DNA of 64,000 nt from Riptortus pedestris (Eukaryota; Arthropoda; Insecta; Hemiptera; Alydidae). The notes under the pieces are model-generated. The model saw nothing but the letters and a program-made list of their open reading frames with translations. It did no database searches and had not been told where the DNA came from. A program made the position numbers and the translations under genes. The stretch's first letter is position 1. Each line of letters starts with the position of its first letter. The stretch lies in the NCBI GenBank assembly GCA_019009955.1, contig CM032229.1, positions 150,335,501 to 150,399,500 of the forward strand. The letters run 5' to 3'. Shown piece after piece: positions 36,760 to 50,100 of the stretch.

Positions 36760-36835
36760 GTCGCTTCCATTGAAGCAATTTTTCGAAATACGCGTCATCT
36801 ATCTCAATAGATTTCCCTCAAGGGAAATCCGCTAA
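36760..36835 (-). mobile_element. Helentron/HINE-like element, 5' end fragment
   Basis: The minus strand reads AGCGGATTTCCCTTGAGGG, completing a near-perfect palindrome at 36810-36829, then GACGCGTATTTCGAAAAATT. Only about 75 bp from the 5' end remain. Confidence 0.65.
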
Positions 36836-37697
36836 TCTACATCTTCTAAGCGGGAAAGTCTGGGTGGTGAGGGTTGCTTGAAATTTTCCTTTTCCTCTTG
36901 AGGGTTTTCCAGTATTATTATACGTGGATGATTATTTGGCTCACTAGAGCAGCTTGCTAAGGCATACTATTAGGCCCTTTCAATTTCCTCGCCAAATGTA
37001 TGCATATATATTACAAGTAAGGGAAAGGGGAGACAAAAAAAGGAGGGAAGATAAAAAGGCATTATCATAAAGTTTATTACAGACTTCGGCATTAGGAGTT
37101 TTGGAGGCCGGCATGAGAAGTAGAGAGGGTCGTAAGTACGCCAAGGTTCGCGCGTCGGATCCCGAGAAATTATTCATTAAAACGAAGGTAATACTTGCGC
37201 CCGGGTGGTGGTAGGGGGTGGCTGATTTATGTCGGGAGGGGGACTGCTACTATAACAAGTTTAAAACGGCTAGGGGTGAGGTCGGGGTGGGAGGGGGTTA
37301 ATTTTAAAAGCATTAGGCAGTCGTAGTAAGGGTCGAGAGTCGTAACTTTTGTGGGAGCGAATCGTAAATCTCAGATTTCGGGGGAGTCAGGTGTCAACTC
37401 CATCTCCTGCTCCATCTACGACTATCCGATCTAAGAAATTTATAGTAAATCCCTCTCAGAGATTTTTCATATATTTTTTCCATTTCTCTCTCTATTCAGA
37501 AATACCGTTTAAGTCCCTTATGATTGTTACAATTTAAGATGAAAAACTATCGTCTCTGAGAAATTTATACGGAACTCCTGAAGAGTTTTTTTCATATTTT
37601 AGCGAATATCCCCTTATTGAAGTATCCTACAATATATGTCACTTTCTATTACCTAGCTCCAGGGACAAAATAATTTTTATTAGTTTAAGTTGTACTA
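36836..37697. other. No gene recognised; GC-richer patch 37080-37420
   Basis: Positions 37080-37420 contain G-rich words (GGGTGGTGGTAGGGGGTGG, GGTCGGGGTGGGAGGGGG) in otherwise AT-rich DNA. Short frames on both strands are not convincing. The G-run clusters around 37200-37300 could form G-quadruplexes on the plus strand. Confidence 0.45.
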
Positions 37698-38020
37698 ATA
37701 TCGCAGTTTTGGATTAATTTCTTCAAATAACCATGGCTCCTCCATGAGAGATGGAAAAAATGAGGTTCATTCAAAACTATATACAGATATATTCGTCTCG
37801 CAATTTTCGGCCACTCGTTACCAAACTCGATATTTAAACGATTTATGTAAATCTAAATATCATGTTGCTTAATGGCTGAAAGTGTACCATAGTAGGTGTT
37901 GGGGAGGTTAGGGGTGTGCAAAATCGCAGATGAAATGAGTAGGTTCAACAAATGAAATATAACCAGTCTTGTTAAAAATTGAATTATTGCTATATGCACC
38001 TGTTCTCTATTCTACTTACC
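37698..38020 (+). mobile_element. Helentron/HINE-like element, degenerate internal fragment
   Basis: Blocks shared with the better copies appear in order: ATTTCTTCAAAT, GAAAAAATGAGGTTCATTCA, ATATTCGTCT, CGTTACCAAACTCGATATTT, TTAATGGCTGAAA. Both ends are missing or too diverged to place. The microsatellite slot holds a short imperfect TA tract. Confidence 0.6.
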
Positions 38021-39704
38021 CAACGTTCACTTTAAGTATCTCAATCTCTAAATATTTCATATCCCGCTTTAACATTTTAAGTTTTACTTACATATGCTTC
38101 TTACTACTTATAGAAATTTTATTAGGCATTTTTTAGAACTAAGTATGTGAATTAGAGAAATTAGCCTAGCTAAAGGTTGGGAGTTAGGAGTATGGGAGAA
38201 GAAAGCAACTTATGTGTCCCTGTACTCTCTCAAAAAAAATAAATAATTAAAATATATAAATAAATTCCCAACTTACGCCCTCAGTAACATATCTACACCA
38301 ACTCATTATTAATTGAGATATTATCTTGTGAATTCATAAATAACTATTTAATCCTGCAGCATAAAAATTACATATAAACTGAAAAGTAAACCCCCCACCC
38401 CACCCCATAAACCCGTTAGGATTGTTTCTAGTAGGGTACTTTAACTATGTGTACTTGCTTGAATTAAATATTTATCTAGATAGATAGACACTTTTCACCA
38501 GTTTTCCCTTACTGAAAATGCAGATACTGTGCTCGCCTTCTTTGCCATGATTTTTTAAAACTTTCTTCAAATGAAAAATATGTGTTGTATGAAAAAAATG
38601 AATGAAAATTGTATATATCTAATATGAGTCGATGGCGGTGAGCGTTATGTCATGCTTACATCTTTAGTAAGATGTCGGTAAAAATTGGTGCAGGTCCGGA
38701 ATCCCGCCATGAAAGAAATTGTGTGATCCTACACCGCTATGATTGCCTGAAGGATAGGCATAGTAAAATAACTATAGTGCCCTTGTTGAAGACAACGGAC
38801 CCTAAAAAGGTTTCATTACACATCAATTAAAGGTTTAATCTTTGTTGCAAGTACACACTTGGAAACCAGCTGTTTCCATCGTCCAATCAGGGTTTGTTTT
38901 ATTACCCACAAACAATTATACTAAATGCATTAGATTTAAGAGAACGTTACATCACCACTACCGTTCTTAAATTAAAGCTTCTCATTAGAGAAATATGAAT
39001 TAAATTATCAGGATGTTAAAAGAAGTGATAAGTAACTGACGAACATGCATTTTGCTTAGCCCGCCATGTTTTGCCCCCAAGTTTTGAAGAATGAAGTATG
39101 AGTAGAGAATTAAAAGTTATAAATTCTCAACATTCCACTTTAAGAGCAAAGTTGTGTAACACTCCACCCCTTTCCCCCGCGTTTTCCTTCATCTCCTATT
39201 CCACTGAAATACTGCACAAGAATTAATGCGTATTCTGCATTTCCTTCCTTAACATTTTATCTACTTTTTGAATAGAGACGGCAACGAAACCAATGAAAGG
39301 ATCACCGAGAATATATATTTTTATCACCCTTTCAACCTGTTAAATGAAGCCTTTTAGCCCGTACAACTTTTGGCAGTGAAACCTTGTTGCTCTTAAAACG
39401 GACGGCAAAGATGCCCAAAATAAACTTTGAGATTTTCATCAGGCTCCTGTTTCTATATTATAAGATAACCAAAAATTCTAAAAATCCTTTTGTAAATTAG
39501 TACTGAATATATGCTAGAATGCCAAATTCCAATGGGACACTTCCTTATTAATAATAACATTTAGTAGATAAATATAGCATATAAATAATTACCATAAACA
39601 CTATTATAAAATGGAAATATTTTAAAAACGTTACGATTGAAAACTCAAATACGAAAGTATAAGCAAAAATGGTGCTTATAATATGAGTAAACATAGTGGT
39701 TCAT
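38021..39704. other. No gene recognised
   Basis: AT-rich unique DNA. A C-rich run (CCCCCCACCCC) lies at 38391-38405. No open frame or repeat family worth noting. Confidence 0.5.
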
Positions 39705-40415
39705 AGCACGGGAATACTTGGCAATATATCCCATGCTTTGGAGGGTGTATTGGGTGACTGTCGAGCATTCCAGTCCATGCAGGGTACCTTGGACGGTTGT
39801 TGAAAATATGCCATTCCTTGTAGAGTGTACTGGGCGATCGTTCAGCAAATACCGTTCCGAGCAGGGTGCATTGGGCCATTCTGGAATGCATCCCTTGTCT
39901 TGTTAGGTGGGCTGGTCGAATGTTGGGTGTAATCCTCGTCTTGCAATGCGATTTTGTTAGATATAAGCATGGGGAGTTGGGGAATTATACAGTGTATTCC
40001 ATCCTTAGCAGTATATCTTGGGTCGTTGCTGTGCATGTGCTACCCTTTGCAAGGTGCACATGGCGATTGTTCAGCATATACCATCCTTTGCACGGTGGAC
40101 TGGGAGGATGCCAGAATGCATCCCACTCCATTTCAGAGCACGTGGCGATTGCTTACTATACAGAATTCCTTGCGGGGTGTACTGCATAATTCGTAAATTA
40201 TATCGCACAACACACTAATACTTTTCCCTGTCATGTTGCAATAAGGATCTTGGCTGATTATTGAGTATGTACTATTTCTTGTTGTAGGTGATGATTTTCG
40301 AGTATTTCCCATTCCTTGTGAAATGTACTGGTTGATTTTTCGGCACATCCCATTTCATGCACGTTCTTGTGGCAATATTAAACTGTATCCCATTCTCTTG
40401 CACGGCGTACTGTCC
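39705..40415 (+). repeat. Degenerate minisatellite, unit about 41 bp
   Basis: The recurring motif is CATTCCTTGCAGGGTGTACTGGG-like, followed by a GA/GT-rich linker with TTCAGCATA. The AGGGT anchor falls at about 39742, 39781, 39822, 39863 and 39904, then 40010, 40051, 40092, 40135 and 40174, so the spacing is 39-43 bp. Units become harder to align after 40200. Copies have diverged strongly, so the array is old. Frames of up to 107 codons on both strands (for example 39866-40189) are by-products of the repeat. No other copy of the unit is seen in the window. Confidence 0.75.
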
Positions 40416-42303
40416 CCGATACCGCATAAACACACACAGCATAAAATATTAATATTAATCTGTTTTACGCATTTGTTAGCGAATACACATTCTCTATGAA
40501 TGCGCTGTCACATTATGTTTACTCAGTTGGTTAGTGCGTCATAGGCCAACATTTAATACCCTCTAAAGTGCAATGTATATTCAAGAGATGCCACTGGCGC
40601 GTGATAGTTAGAAATAGAGCGAGGCGAAGAGCGTGTTTGATTTCCTCTTTGGACGGCCGGCTACAAAACCATTTTTGAAGCTTTTGACGTTTGTCAAAGA
40701 CCTCCAGTATTTGCAGAGGCTGGCTAGGTAAACCGAATATGTTGGCCTTTCTCAAATAAAATGCGTCGACACATGTGAATGTCTCTCTTTACCATCCCAA
40801 TAAAGCCTTTTCTGAATACTAGTAACTTCACGAGTCAATCATTTTGTACGGGAATTGATTCTTTTAGTGCTGACTTGTCCATTCTATGGCCGTTCCAGAA
40901 ATAATTTGAATTTACACATAACGGTAAAATGGCTTATTAACGTGCCACAGTGCAATTATTGTAAGTGTAAGTATGGTATTATAAATAGATTTTTTGTAAC
41001 AAGAAAATAGAACAAGCATTATTAATTTTTATAAAAAATTCAATTTACATAATGGCCATAACATAAGATGTATCTTTTCATGAAGGCACTCTATCCGGGC
41101 TTGGTATTAATTCGTATCAAATGATAAAGCAACGCTGATAAAAATATAACTGTATTCATTTCAGAGAATACTAACCCCAATCTATCTAAATAGTCCGTGC
41201 GCTATGCAATTCATAAAGTACACAATAAGGATTTTTTTAAGCATTGCTGTTATTTCATTTGAATCGTAGGTCCCAGTTATTTAACTCCATCTCCATAGCT
41301 TTACGCTTTTGCATGAAGCAATTTCCCCTTATCTGTGTGCAACTCAATATGTAACGATTAGATTGATTTGAAATTCACTGCGCATAGTTAAAAAAACTGC
41401 ATCAATATTGTATGCCGGATGCCCGATAGTGCTTTAAGCTAATTAATAATTAAGGGATATATGTATGAGGGAAACAGTCATCATAACAATATAGAATTAA
41501 TAGAGATACAATATTGAAATTAATGTCGAATGCTTTATCTGATATCACTATAAATTGTGAGTTTAATTAAACCACGGTGAATTATTCCTCTCTTAAATAT
41601 CATTATTGGCAAACGGGTCTCCTATTAAGCATATTGGTTAACATTTTACATGATACAAATATATTTTTCCGGTCAGCAGGTAATTTTGTCATCCATCATT
41701 TTGTGGAAGCCCATGGTCAGAGGTGTTCAGAATGGAAATATCTTCCTATTTATTGCTGATACATTGTTATGATTGTTACAAGGCTGTAATGAGTCTTTAA
41801 TCATATTCCCGCCATCTAGCCGTATTTTTGTATGTGCATTTACTGATCAATGGATACCATAATATTTATACATTCCGTGTTCATATCCCCTCTCAAAAAA
41901 AGGGAAGTTTAGAAAATAATGTATAGTAAATATTAATTTTTTACTTAAACTCTGCGATTTCTCTCCTTTCCTATTTTCTGTGTTATACCAGACGAAGTTG
42001 TTGGGTTAAATTTAAAACCCTTAAGGCTCGGTAAAAAAAAATATTGCGCCTCCATTAAGAAATAAAATATACAGTTGTAATAACATCAGAAGGTAAATAT
42101 TAAAATTAATTTTGTAAGGTTTTTAATTAAAAATAAAATAATAAAATAAATACTCTTCAAATGAATTAATTTTGTTATTATTTCTGTATTCTAGAATTGC
42201 AAGTAGAAGAGCGAAATAGAGGCTGAATAGGGGTTTCGGCTTGTTAATTAATGTAGGGCAAGGACTAAAGAGCTTCTGCCTTACCTACTCACTCAACAAA
42301 CTA
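40416..42303. other. No gene recognised
   Basis: AT-rich unique DNA. Frames at 40531-40755 (minus, 74 codons) and 41577-41759 (plus, 60 codons) show no motif. Nothing repetitive is detected. Confidence 0.5.
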
Positions 42304-42313
42304 TCTCTCTCTC

Positions 42314-42392
<79 letters not shown>
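42304..42392. repeat. Compound (CT)n(CA)n microsatellite
   Basis: CT units run to about 42367 and switch to CA units up to 42392, then degrade into the CACT-rich array that follows. It seems to be the edge of, or the seed for, the adjoining minisatellite. Confidence 0.9.
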
Positions 42393-42397
<5 letters not shown>

Positions 42398-42409
42398 TCT
42401 CACACAAAC

Positions 42410-43520
42410 TGTCAGCTCCCGTCACTGTGTCACTCACTCAACCACATCACTCGATAAATTCAGTCGTCCCCTCACTCACTCGTTCTCCTCACTTGCACCC
42501 GTCACTGTATCACTCACTCGTTATACTCATTCGTCCACTCAATCACTCACTCACCCTCATCACTCGCTGCACTTATTGATACCCTCACTCACTCACTCTC
42601 CCAACTTACACCCGTCATTGTATCACTCACTCATTATATTCATTCGTCCACTCAATCACTCACTCACCCTCATCACTAGCTGCACTTATTGATTCCCTCA
42701 CTCACTCACCCTCATCACTAGTTTTCCTCATTCGTCCACTCAATCACTCACCCTCATCACTAGATGCACTTATTGATTCCCTCACTCACTCACTGTCCTC
42801 ACTTACACCCGTCACTGTATCACTCACTCGTTATACTCATTCGTCCACTCAATCACTCACTCACCCTCATCACTCGCTGCACTTATTGATCCCCTCACTC
42901 ACTCGCTCTCCTCACTTGCACCCGTCACTGTATCACTCACTCGTTATACTCATTCGTCCACTCAATCACTCACTCACCCTCATCACTCGCTGCACTTATT
43001 GATCCCCTCATTCACTCACCCTCATCACTCGCTGCACTTATTGATCCCCTCACTCACTCACCCTCATCACTCGCTGCACTTATTGATCCCCTCACTCACT
43101 CACTCTCCTCACTTGCTGAATCACTCACTCGTTATACTCATTCGTCCACTCAATCAGTCACTCACTTTCATCACTCGCTGCACTTATTGATCTCATTTGT
43201 CCACTCACCCTCATCACTCGCTATATTGATTGACTGAGATAGACACTGGCCACAGCTTAGAGATCTCAAAGATTCACTGTCCTCACTTACACCCGTCACT
43301 GTATCACTCACTCGTTTTTCTCATTCGTCCACTCACTCACCCACTCTCCTCACCTCACCCGCCACTGTATCACTCATTCCTCAGTCACTCACTCACTCAC
43401 TGTCGTCACTCCTACCCGACATTGTATCACTAACTCCTCAATCACTCACGCACCCTCATCACTCGCTATAATAATTGAGATAGACTCTTACCACAGCTTA
43501 TAGATCAGATTCACCTCCTC
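42410..43520 (+). repeat. Minisatellite with 113-bp unit and 42-bp subunits
   Basis: The landmark CACTCGCTGCACTTATTGAT (or one-base variants) occurs at 42561, 42674, 42758, 42871, 42984, 43026, 43068 and 43172. Intervals are 113, 84, 113, 113, 42, 42 and 104 bp. Each long unit also carries CACCCGTCACTGTATCACTC and TCATTCGTCCACTCAATCAC. The units are built largely of CACT tetramers. The last part (43220-43520) is a diverged higher-order repeat that includes GAGATAGACWCT-CACAGCTTA twice, about 240 bp apart. Frames translate as His/Ser/Leu repeats and are not genes. Confidence 0.9.
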
Positions 43521-43665
43521 TCTCATCTACTGTCTTCTTAGTTAATCGGTCTACTCTCAGATTTACTTTCAGTCACGCAATTTCAAATATGGTAACTATC
43601 TCTTCATTTGGAAACTGAATAAGTGATTAAGAGGTTCATGGTGTGAAGAAAAGATCAAGTTTAAA

Positions 43666-43873
43666 TTATTTTTTAACGTCCACTTTTTGCAACTGAGGCT
43701 AATTGGGAAGGGTTATCTACAGAATACCACCCTTTCTAGCGAGGGTGGCACTTAGGATTTTATTTAATGAATTCCGTCAATAAATAAATTCCTTTGTTAA
43801 GGCGGGAATCGAACTTGCCACTCTAGGTTTACCATGTGAGATTAAGGGTAACGCTTTAACTCACATGGCTAAC
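43666..43873 (-). repeat. tRNA-derived SINE, nearly full-length
   Basis: In plus orientation it opens with the tail (AAATTATTTTTTAACGTCC), runs through the body (GCTAATTGGGAAGGGTTATC, CACCCTTTCTAGCGAGGGTG), the B-box complement GGGAATCGAACTTGCC (about 43804-43819) and the head CTCACATGGCTAAC. The extreme 5' GGGGCTCAG is missing. No clear target duplication. Confidence 0.85.
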
Positions 43874-46800
43874 ACTAGGAAAACACCTAATATACTTCAA
43901 AGACTGAAATACTTCAACCGTCGTCACTTCGTGTAATAGTTCGACCTTCAGTCACATCCGGCTTCGTGTGATTTTATCTATACCTACGTCCAAATAATGA
44001 TTGTTGACAATAAAAGAAAGATCACGCCCACATCGTCTTTGAACTTTATTAATGAGTTTCTTAAAGTCAGTGGGTACTCCGAACATCAAATGACGTAGAA
44101 ATTTAAACATAAATAAAAGGCATCAATGAATACACGTAGCTGTGTAAATGGCTCTTGTATTCATAAGTATTCAGGATATTGATATATTTTCCTGGCTTCC
44201 AACTCTCATAATATTAAACGAAACATTGCATGTATTGTTTTCGATCTAGAAGAAAATCTGAATGGTTAAAATGATAATTAATTAGAATGCTGAAAAACGC
44301 AACTTTACGATAACAATGCTAATATGAAGTTGCAAACTTCGTAAATTGGAGGATTGATTTGAATACTTGCCAACCATGAAGCCTGTGCTCACGTGATCAA
44401 ATTGTTGGCTTATGTGGCAGATTGGTTAACATGATACAATGGGATAGGAATGTCGGTTATTGATTATTTTCTATATAAGAAATCTAAAGGGATTCCAGAG
44501 TGTAAAAACTTGGCCAAAAAATATAGGCCTGCGGAAAGTAAGTATACTTTGTTCAGGAATAATTTAATTTCGGGAGTTTGAATTTTATATAATATTGAAA
44601 AGCAATAATAAATCTGTTGAGTATTTGAAGTAAGCTAGAAGTGGTTTCCTTTGTACCACTTGAATTATTCGTGAAAGGGGAACGTGGAAAATCTTCCCGG
44701 AGAGAGAGAAGAGGTGCGACAGAGCGTTTTCCTTCCTTTCCAAGTTTAAATAAATATTTAAGGAGTTCACTTAAAGTTGGCAGCCATATCCCCCCCATTA
44801 GACTACATAATTGTAGGCTTTGAGTTAAATGACCAAGTTTTTCTTTAAATATTCATCCCCTACTTAAACACTTCTTCGAAGAACGCTCATCGTCTCTGAT
44901 CTTTCTTGATTTTCCTTCATAAAGGACCTTCCAGAACAAAGAGAGTTTAATTAAACAGACAGTCGTCTGTTTAAAAGAAATCCTATTTTCTTTTTGGATC
45001 ATAGGCGCAAACTTTGATTGAGTTATCCCACTTGAAAGAAGTATATATTTATAGTACTCCCTATTGAAAGCTTATAGTTTATTGTTAGTGTATTGCACTA
45101 GTTCTAATTTTGCTCTAATCATTTATAAAATTTGTGTTGTTTTTTTTTTAAATGTTGGGTCTTTTGATTCTGAAATCCGACTAGACGGATTTTAGACACA
45201 ATCTATCCCTTAGTATATTTCTTAAACTATGCAATACTTTCTTCCTTACATCAATATTAAAATTTCCTCATGGGTTCGATTCCTACTGGATATAAAGTTT
45301 TACCGGTGGGAGGTTCAGCCGGCTAACCTCGGATGGAAAATAAAAGGTTTACGGCTGTGGATTACATTTAGAATTGAGATGTAGTTCGATCAAGGCCGTT
45401 GGAGTTTTATTCGTACAATATTCTAAGGATGTAATCAAATCCCTGCACCAAAATAAGCTAGACAATGGAGCTATATACTCTATACATACCTCCAATTCGC
45501 GATATATAGTAGTATATAGTGATGGATAATGTTAAATAAGATGAATATTGACGGGATCATTCTTAATGTTTTTAACAACTCATTATTTTTTATTTTATAA
45601 TTCTCAGTGATTTCTTTGGAAATCAGCGTTAATCAGGGTAATCAATTCATGGAAAATAATTATATAATATAAGCCTGATGTCCTAATTTGCAAAAAAAAA
45701 AAAAAAAAAGGAAAAAGAAATACGGTGTCAAATGATGTCCTTTAGGTATTTTATAATAGCATTCAATTAATAGAGATATTTATTCAAGAGATCTGATCCA
45801 TCTTTTGAGAGAATAGTAACTCTTTTGAAGTTTTAGGGAATTTTGATAGTATTTGAACACACGGGGCACTTTTGACTAGTTCAAATCGGATAGAAAAATA
45901 ATTTTCTTTGTTCAGTCGACTATAAACTCAGAAGTGGAAACTGAGAAGGAATCGACAACTTATTATTCCGAAGGCTTTTTTTATTTAATTTTTATCAATA
46001 CCACTCAAATCTAATCTTTAGATTAGATTTAACATATACTCCACAATCTGAATGAGTAACACTTCATTATGAAAATTCTTGTCCTTTAGATTAAATTTCA
46101 AATTAAAAAGAATTTCTTAAACGATTCTTTTAGAAAGATTTACAAACATTTTCAAATTAGTAAGCGTTAGCGCAATTCTATTATAAAATATGTCCAGTGG
46201 TTCCTTCAATATTTCATTTAATGCTCAAGCGTACTGTTACCTAAATGGAAAACATAACTTGAACATACTCACAAGTGAACAAAAGTGAAGTTATTGTAAT
46301 ACTAAAAATTAGCAACGCGGTAATAATTTGTACTTGTGCTTTATTAAAATTATATATTTGAATAAATGATAATTTAGTGTGGCATATTAAATTTGTGTAA
46401 GCTTAAAATAACTGTAGTCATATCTCAGTTCCAAGATGAAAGCATATTGAATAGTTATATGCATTTATGTGTGCTCATTCAGGGTAATTCTTGTTCGTGA
46501 GTTATATTTTTAGAAATTTCTAGTGTTCTATGGGAACTCTAAGAAAAATCTGTTTTACGCCTTTGTAGCATACTTATGAATAAAGTTAATTTGTAAGTTA
46601 AAAGAAAAAAATTGAAGTACTGTTGTAGACCAGTTTTGGCAATCAGAACTTTGAGAATAAGTAAATGTCTTAATTTTATTAGAAGAAACCGTTTTTCTGA
46701 GTTATATTAGTCAAAATTTATAAAAGAATAGTCCTGCAGGAGAACAAGCGGTAGATATTAGAGTGGTTGTGAAGGAGGTATCATCAGGCTGTGGTCCAAG

Positions 46801-47797
46801 GGAAATGTCCTGAAAATGCAGTAGGGTGGTTGGTGTGGGGGTGGGGGGAGCCTGTCCTACAGAGATAAGGAAGGATATTGTTAGCAACCGAGACAGATTG
46901 CGTTCTGAATTGTTCTGACGTACAGCTCTGCAGATCATAACTTTGCTATGAAGGGGGTGGGTTGGTTCGTATCGGATATCCAGACCACTCCCCTTCACAT
47001 ACTCCAGGAGAAGGCCGGGACTTTTCTTATTGTGTTTGCGCGTCTCCCGGAGGCGTGACGGTAATTCGAACGGACAAATCATTTTAAGCCAGGATTAGGT
47101 GTTGGTCCGGGGCCTCTCTCTTCATTTCAGTTCATGGAAGCTTACAACTCTCCCTCCGATGGCTATATTTCCACGACAAAAGTACTTCTTACAATTAACC
47201 GAGTAACGACCGCTTACGTAGCTCGTAACGTTTTATCTGATACAAATCATTTATAAAATACTAGGAGAAGCTGACGGTCATATGTGGCTCTGTTATGTAC
47301 CAGACAAATATGCATATGCCTCGAAATTACTTTGATGAAATCAAATAATTCCTACTCCATTCAGCAAAATCAGTTGAAAGAAACGCACTTTCTCTTTGCA
47401 TATCAATAAAAAGCATAATTACATTCAACACTCAAATTGAATACAATGGGCCTGTATGTCAACTGTCCCCTCCATATTCACATCCAGTAATTTCTAATAT
47501 AGGGTTTATTCATTAACTGCATGACCAAAAACTACATTTTTTTTGGGTCATGCTGCGTCATGGCTTTTAGCTGTAACCTCTGCATCGATAAAAATTGTAT
47601 CCATAATGTTCTTGTCAATGGACATAGCCGCTATTCATGAAACCAAAGCTAACACAGACAATGCACAGCGTGGAAGCCTTTATAAATAACACTTTTATTA
47701 AATTTGTCGAAGAATAGTAGATAATAATCATAACATTTTACCATTAATCATGCTTCAACCAAAAAAAAAAAAATGAGTACGCCTGAAATAACAATTT
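43874..47797. other. No gene recognised; possible second SINE fragment and a GC-richer patch
   Basis: Listed separately is a B-box-bearing fragment at 45270. Positions 46730-47130 are GC-richer; a 123-codon minus frame (46711-47082) reads through it without a recognisable family and with a Pro/Thr-rich run. A perfect 10-bp palindrome with a TTTA loop lies at 46007-46030. An A run of 18 lies near 45692-45709. Confidence 0.45.
45270..45365 (+). repeat. Possible second SINE family, fragment with B box
   Basis: GGGTTCGATTCCTACTGG (about 45272-45289) fits the Pol III B box consensus GGTTCGANNCC. It is followed by TTTTACCGGTGGGAGGTTCA and GCCGGCTAACCTCGGATGG, a composition unlike the AT-rich flanks. 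No A box is found upstream and there is a single copy here, so this is tentative. Confidence 0.35.
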
Positions 47798-47885
47798 TGG
47801 GGCTGCGTTAACTAAACGAAATTTTTCGAAAATCGCGTCATGAGTACTACCTCAATTGCTTATTTCTCTTCAGGGAAATCCTCTA
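47798..47885 (-). mobile_element. Helentron/HINE-like element, internally deleted to its two ends
   Basis: In plus orientation GGGGCTGCGTTAACTAA (from the 3' hairpin side) is followed at once by ATTTTTCGAAAATCGCGTCA, the 5'-end block, and ends in CAGGGAAATCCTCTAA. Everything between the two element ends, about 500-700 bp, is gone. Confidence 0.65.
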
Positions 47886-49161
47886 AAAGCTGTGTTGGAT
47901 TAATCCAGAACTATTCTAAAGACATTTTTTTTAGTTAGTAACAGAAGATGTTTTACAAATGGTTTTAATTTCATCTGAATGGATATGGAATACGAGAAAC
48001 CAACTGATCATTTGAGTTTGCTTATGAAAAGATATTAAGCCGTAAAATGTATCAATAAAAACGTTAATAAAACTCCTCAAATCTCCCTAAATACTTTCGA
48101 CAGGTGTAAATACGAGTATACTTGCCAGGGTGGTGTTTGTGTCAACGGGAGTTGATTATAAGAAAGCATCTGTGTTTACAACTTTTAGCTCCTGGTCCTC
48201 CTCACGTCCAGAACACCGTTAACACTCATTCAACCTAGATATTTTACTCTGTCTCTACCGTTTTTTTTTTTTTTTTAAATAGCATTATAAACCATTTTTC
48301 GTTTATATTGTCTCATTAAATAACTAAACCACAGTCAATAAGCTAATGTACAGTACATATTTGTTACGAAGCCAGACCCACAGACATTTCATGTTCCCCA
48401 TTACAGACCATTTTATGCTAATAAAATGACGAGTTAGACTCTATAGGACTATCTGTTCTTCAACCATAAGTTATAATCAAAAATACATAAATATTTCTGT
48501 TGATGTTAAGATTATTACAAAAAACTTGCTTGATCTGTAGGTGGATGACGTCATTGAACGTCATAACTTATAACGCAGCGCTCTCAATCTTATTAATAAG
48601 TTTTGGTAATTCGCATTAAGCAACTCATAGTTATTACTTCTATCAAAATGGAACCATTATCAAATGTTTTTTTTATAGCCCATACAAAAATACTGATAAT
48701 TTTGAGATCAAACTTTTAATCATTCAAATAATTATACATGTTGAGTACATATTGGGCTTGTCGCTTTTCCTATTAGCTTTACATAATATAGAAAGTTATT
48801 TACATGCCTCTGTCAATAATAAACAAGATGATTTATAGTGGTGCTGCCATCTCATCTAAATGCCATTCGCGAAACTTACAGCCATTGTCCCGTGGGTTAG
48901 TCGCCTCGTTGCTTCTATAAACAAACCTCTATGAAAGTTTGATGGGCAGAAAGAGCCATCAGAATGAACAATGGGTGACGAACATGGCCCGGATAAATAA
49001 TTCAGTACACCCTTGAAACCAGTGCCTTGGCGGCGATCAGTCGGCGTCGGCAGTACTGCTTTGAATTTAGGGAGATGGCAGAAAGTTTTTAGAATAAGTT
49101 GTAATCATCTCCCCCCCTTCCTGCCGTATTTAGTATAGTTCGGATTAATTCCAAACACTTT
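47886..49161. other. No gene recognised; GC-richer patch 48850-49080
   Basis: Positions 48850-49080 are a unique, GC-richer block (CCATTGTCCCGTGGGTTAGT, GCGGCGATCAGTCGGCGTCG) with no coding frame. T run at 48261-48276. The palindromic TGACGTCA-like word at 48545-48552 is noted only as a possible CRE-like site. Confidence 0.45.

Positions 49162-50100
<939 letters not shown>

Noticed and set aside
39645..40348. Multiple overlapping frames (up to 107 codons) on both strands
   Set aside because: They are by-products of the degenerate 41-bp tandem array. Six or more mutually overlapping frames cannot all be genes.
42241..43433. His/Ser/Leu-rich open frames as coding sequence
   Set aside because: All derive from CT, CA and CACT tandem repeats and are broken by stops where the unit changes.
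48545..48565. TGACGTCA-like words as a CRE enhancer
   Set aside because: A single short motif is expected by chance in 64 kb, and nothing around it supports function.
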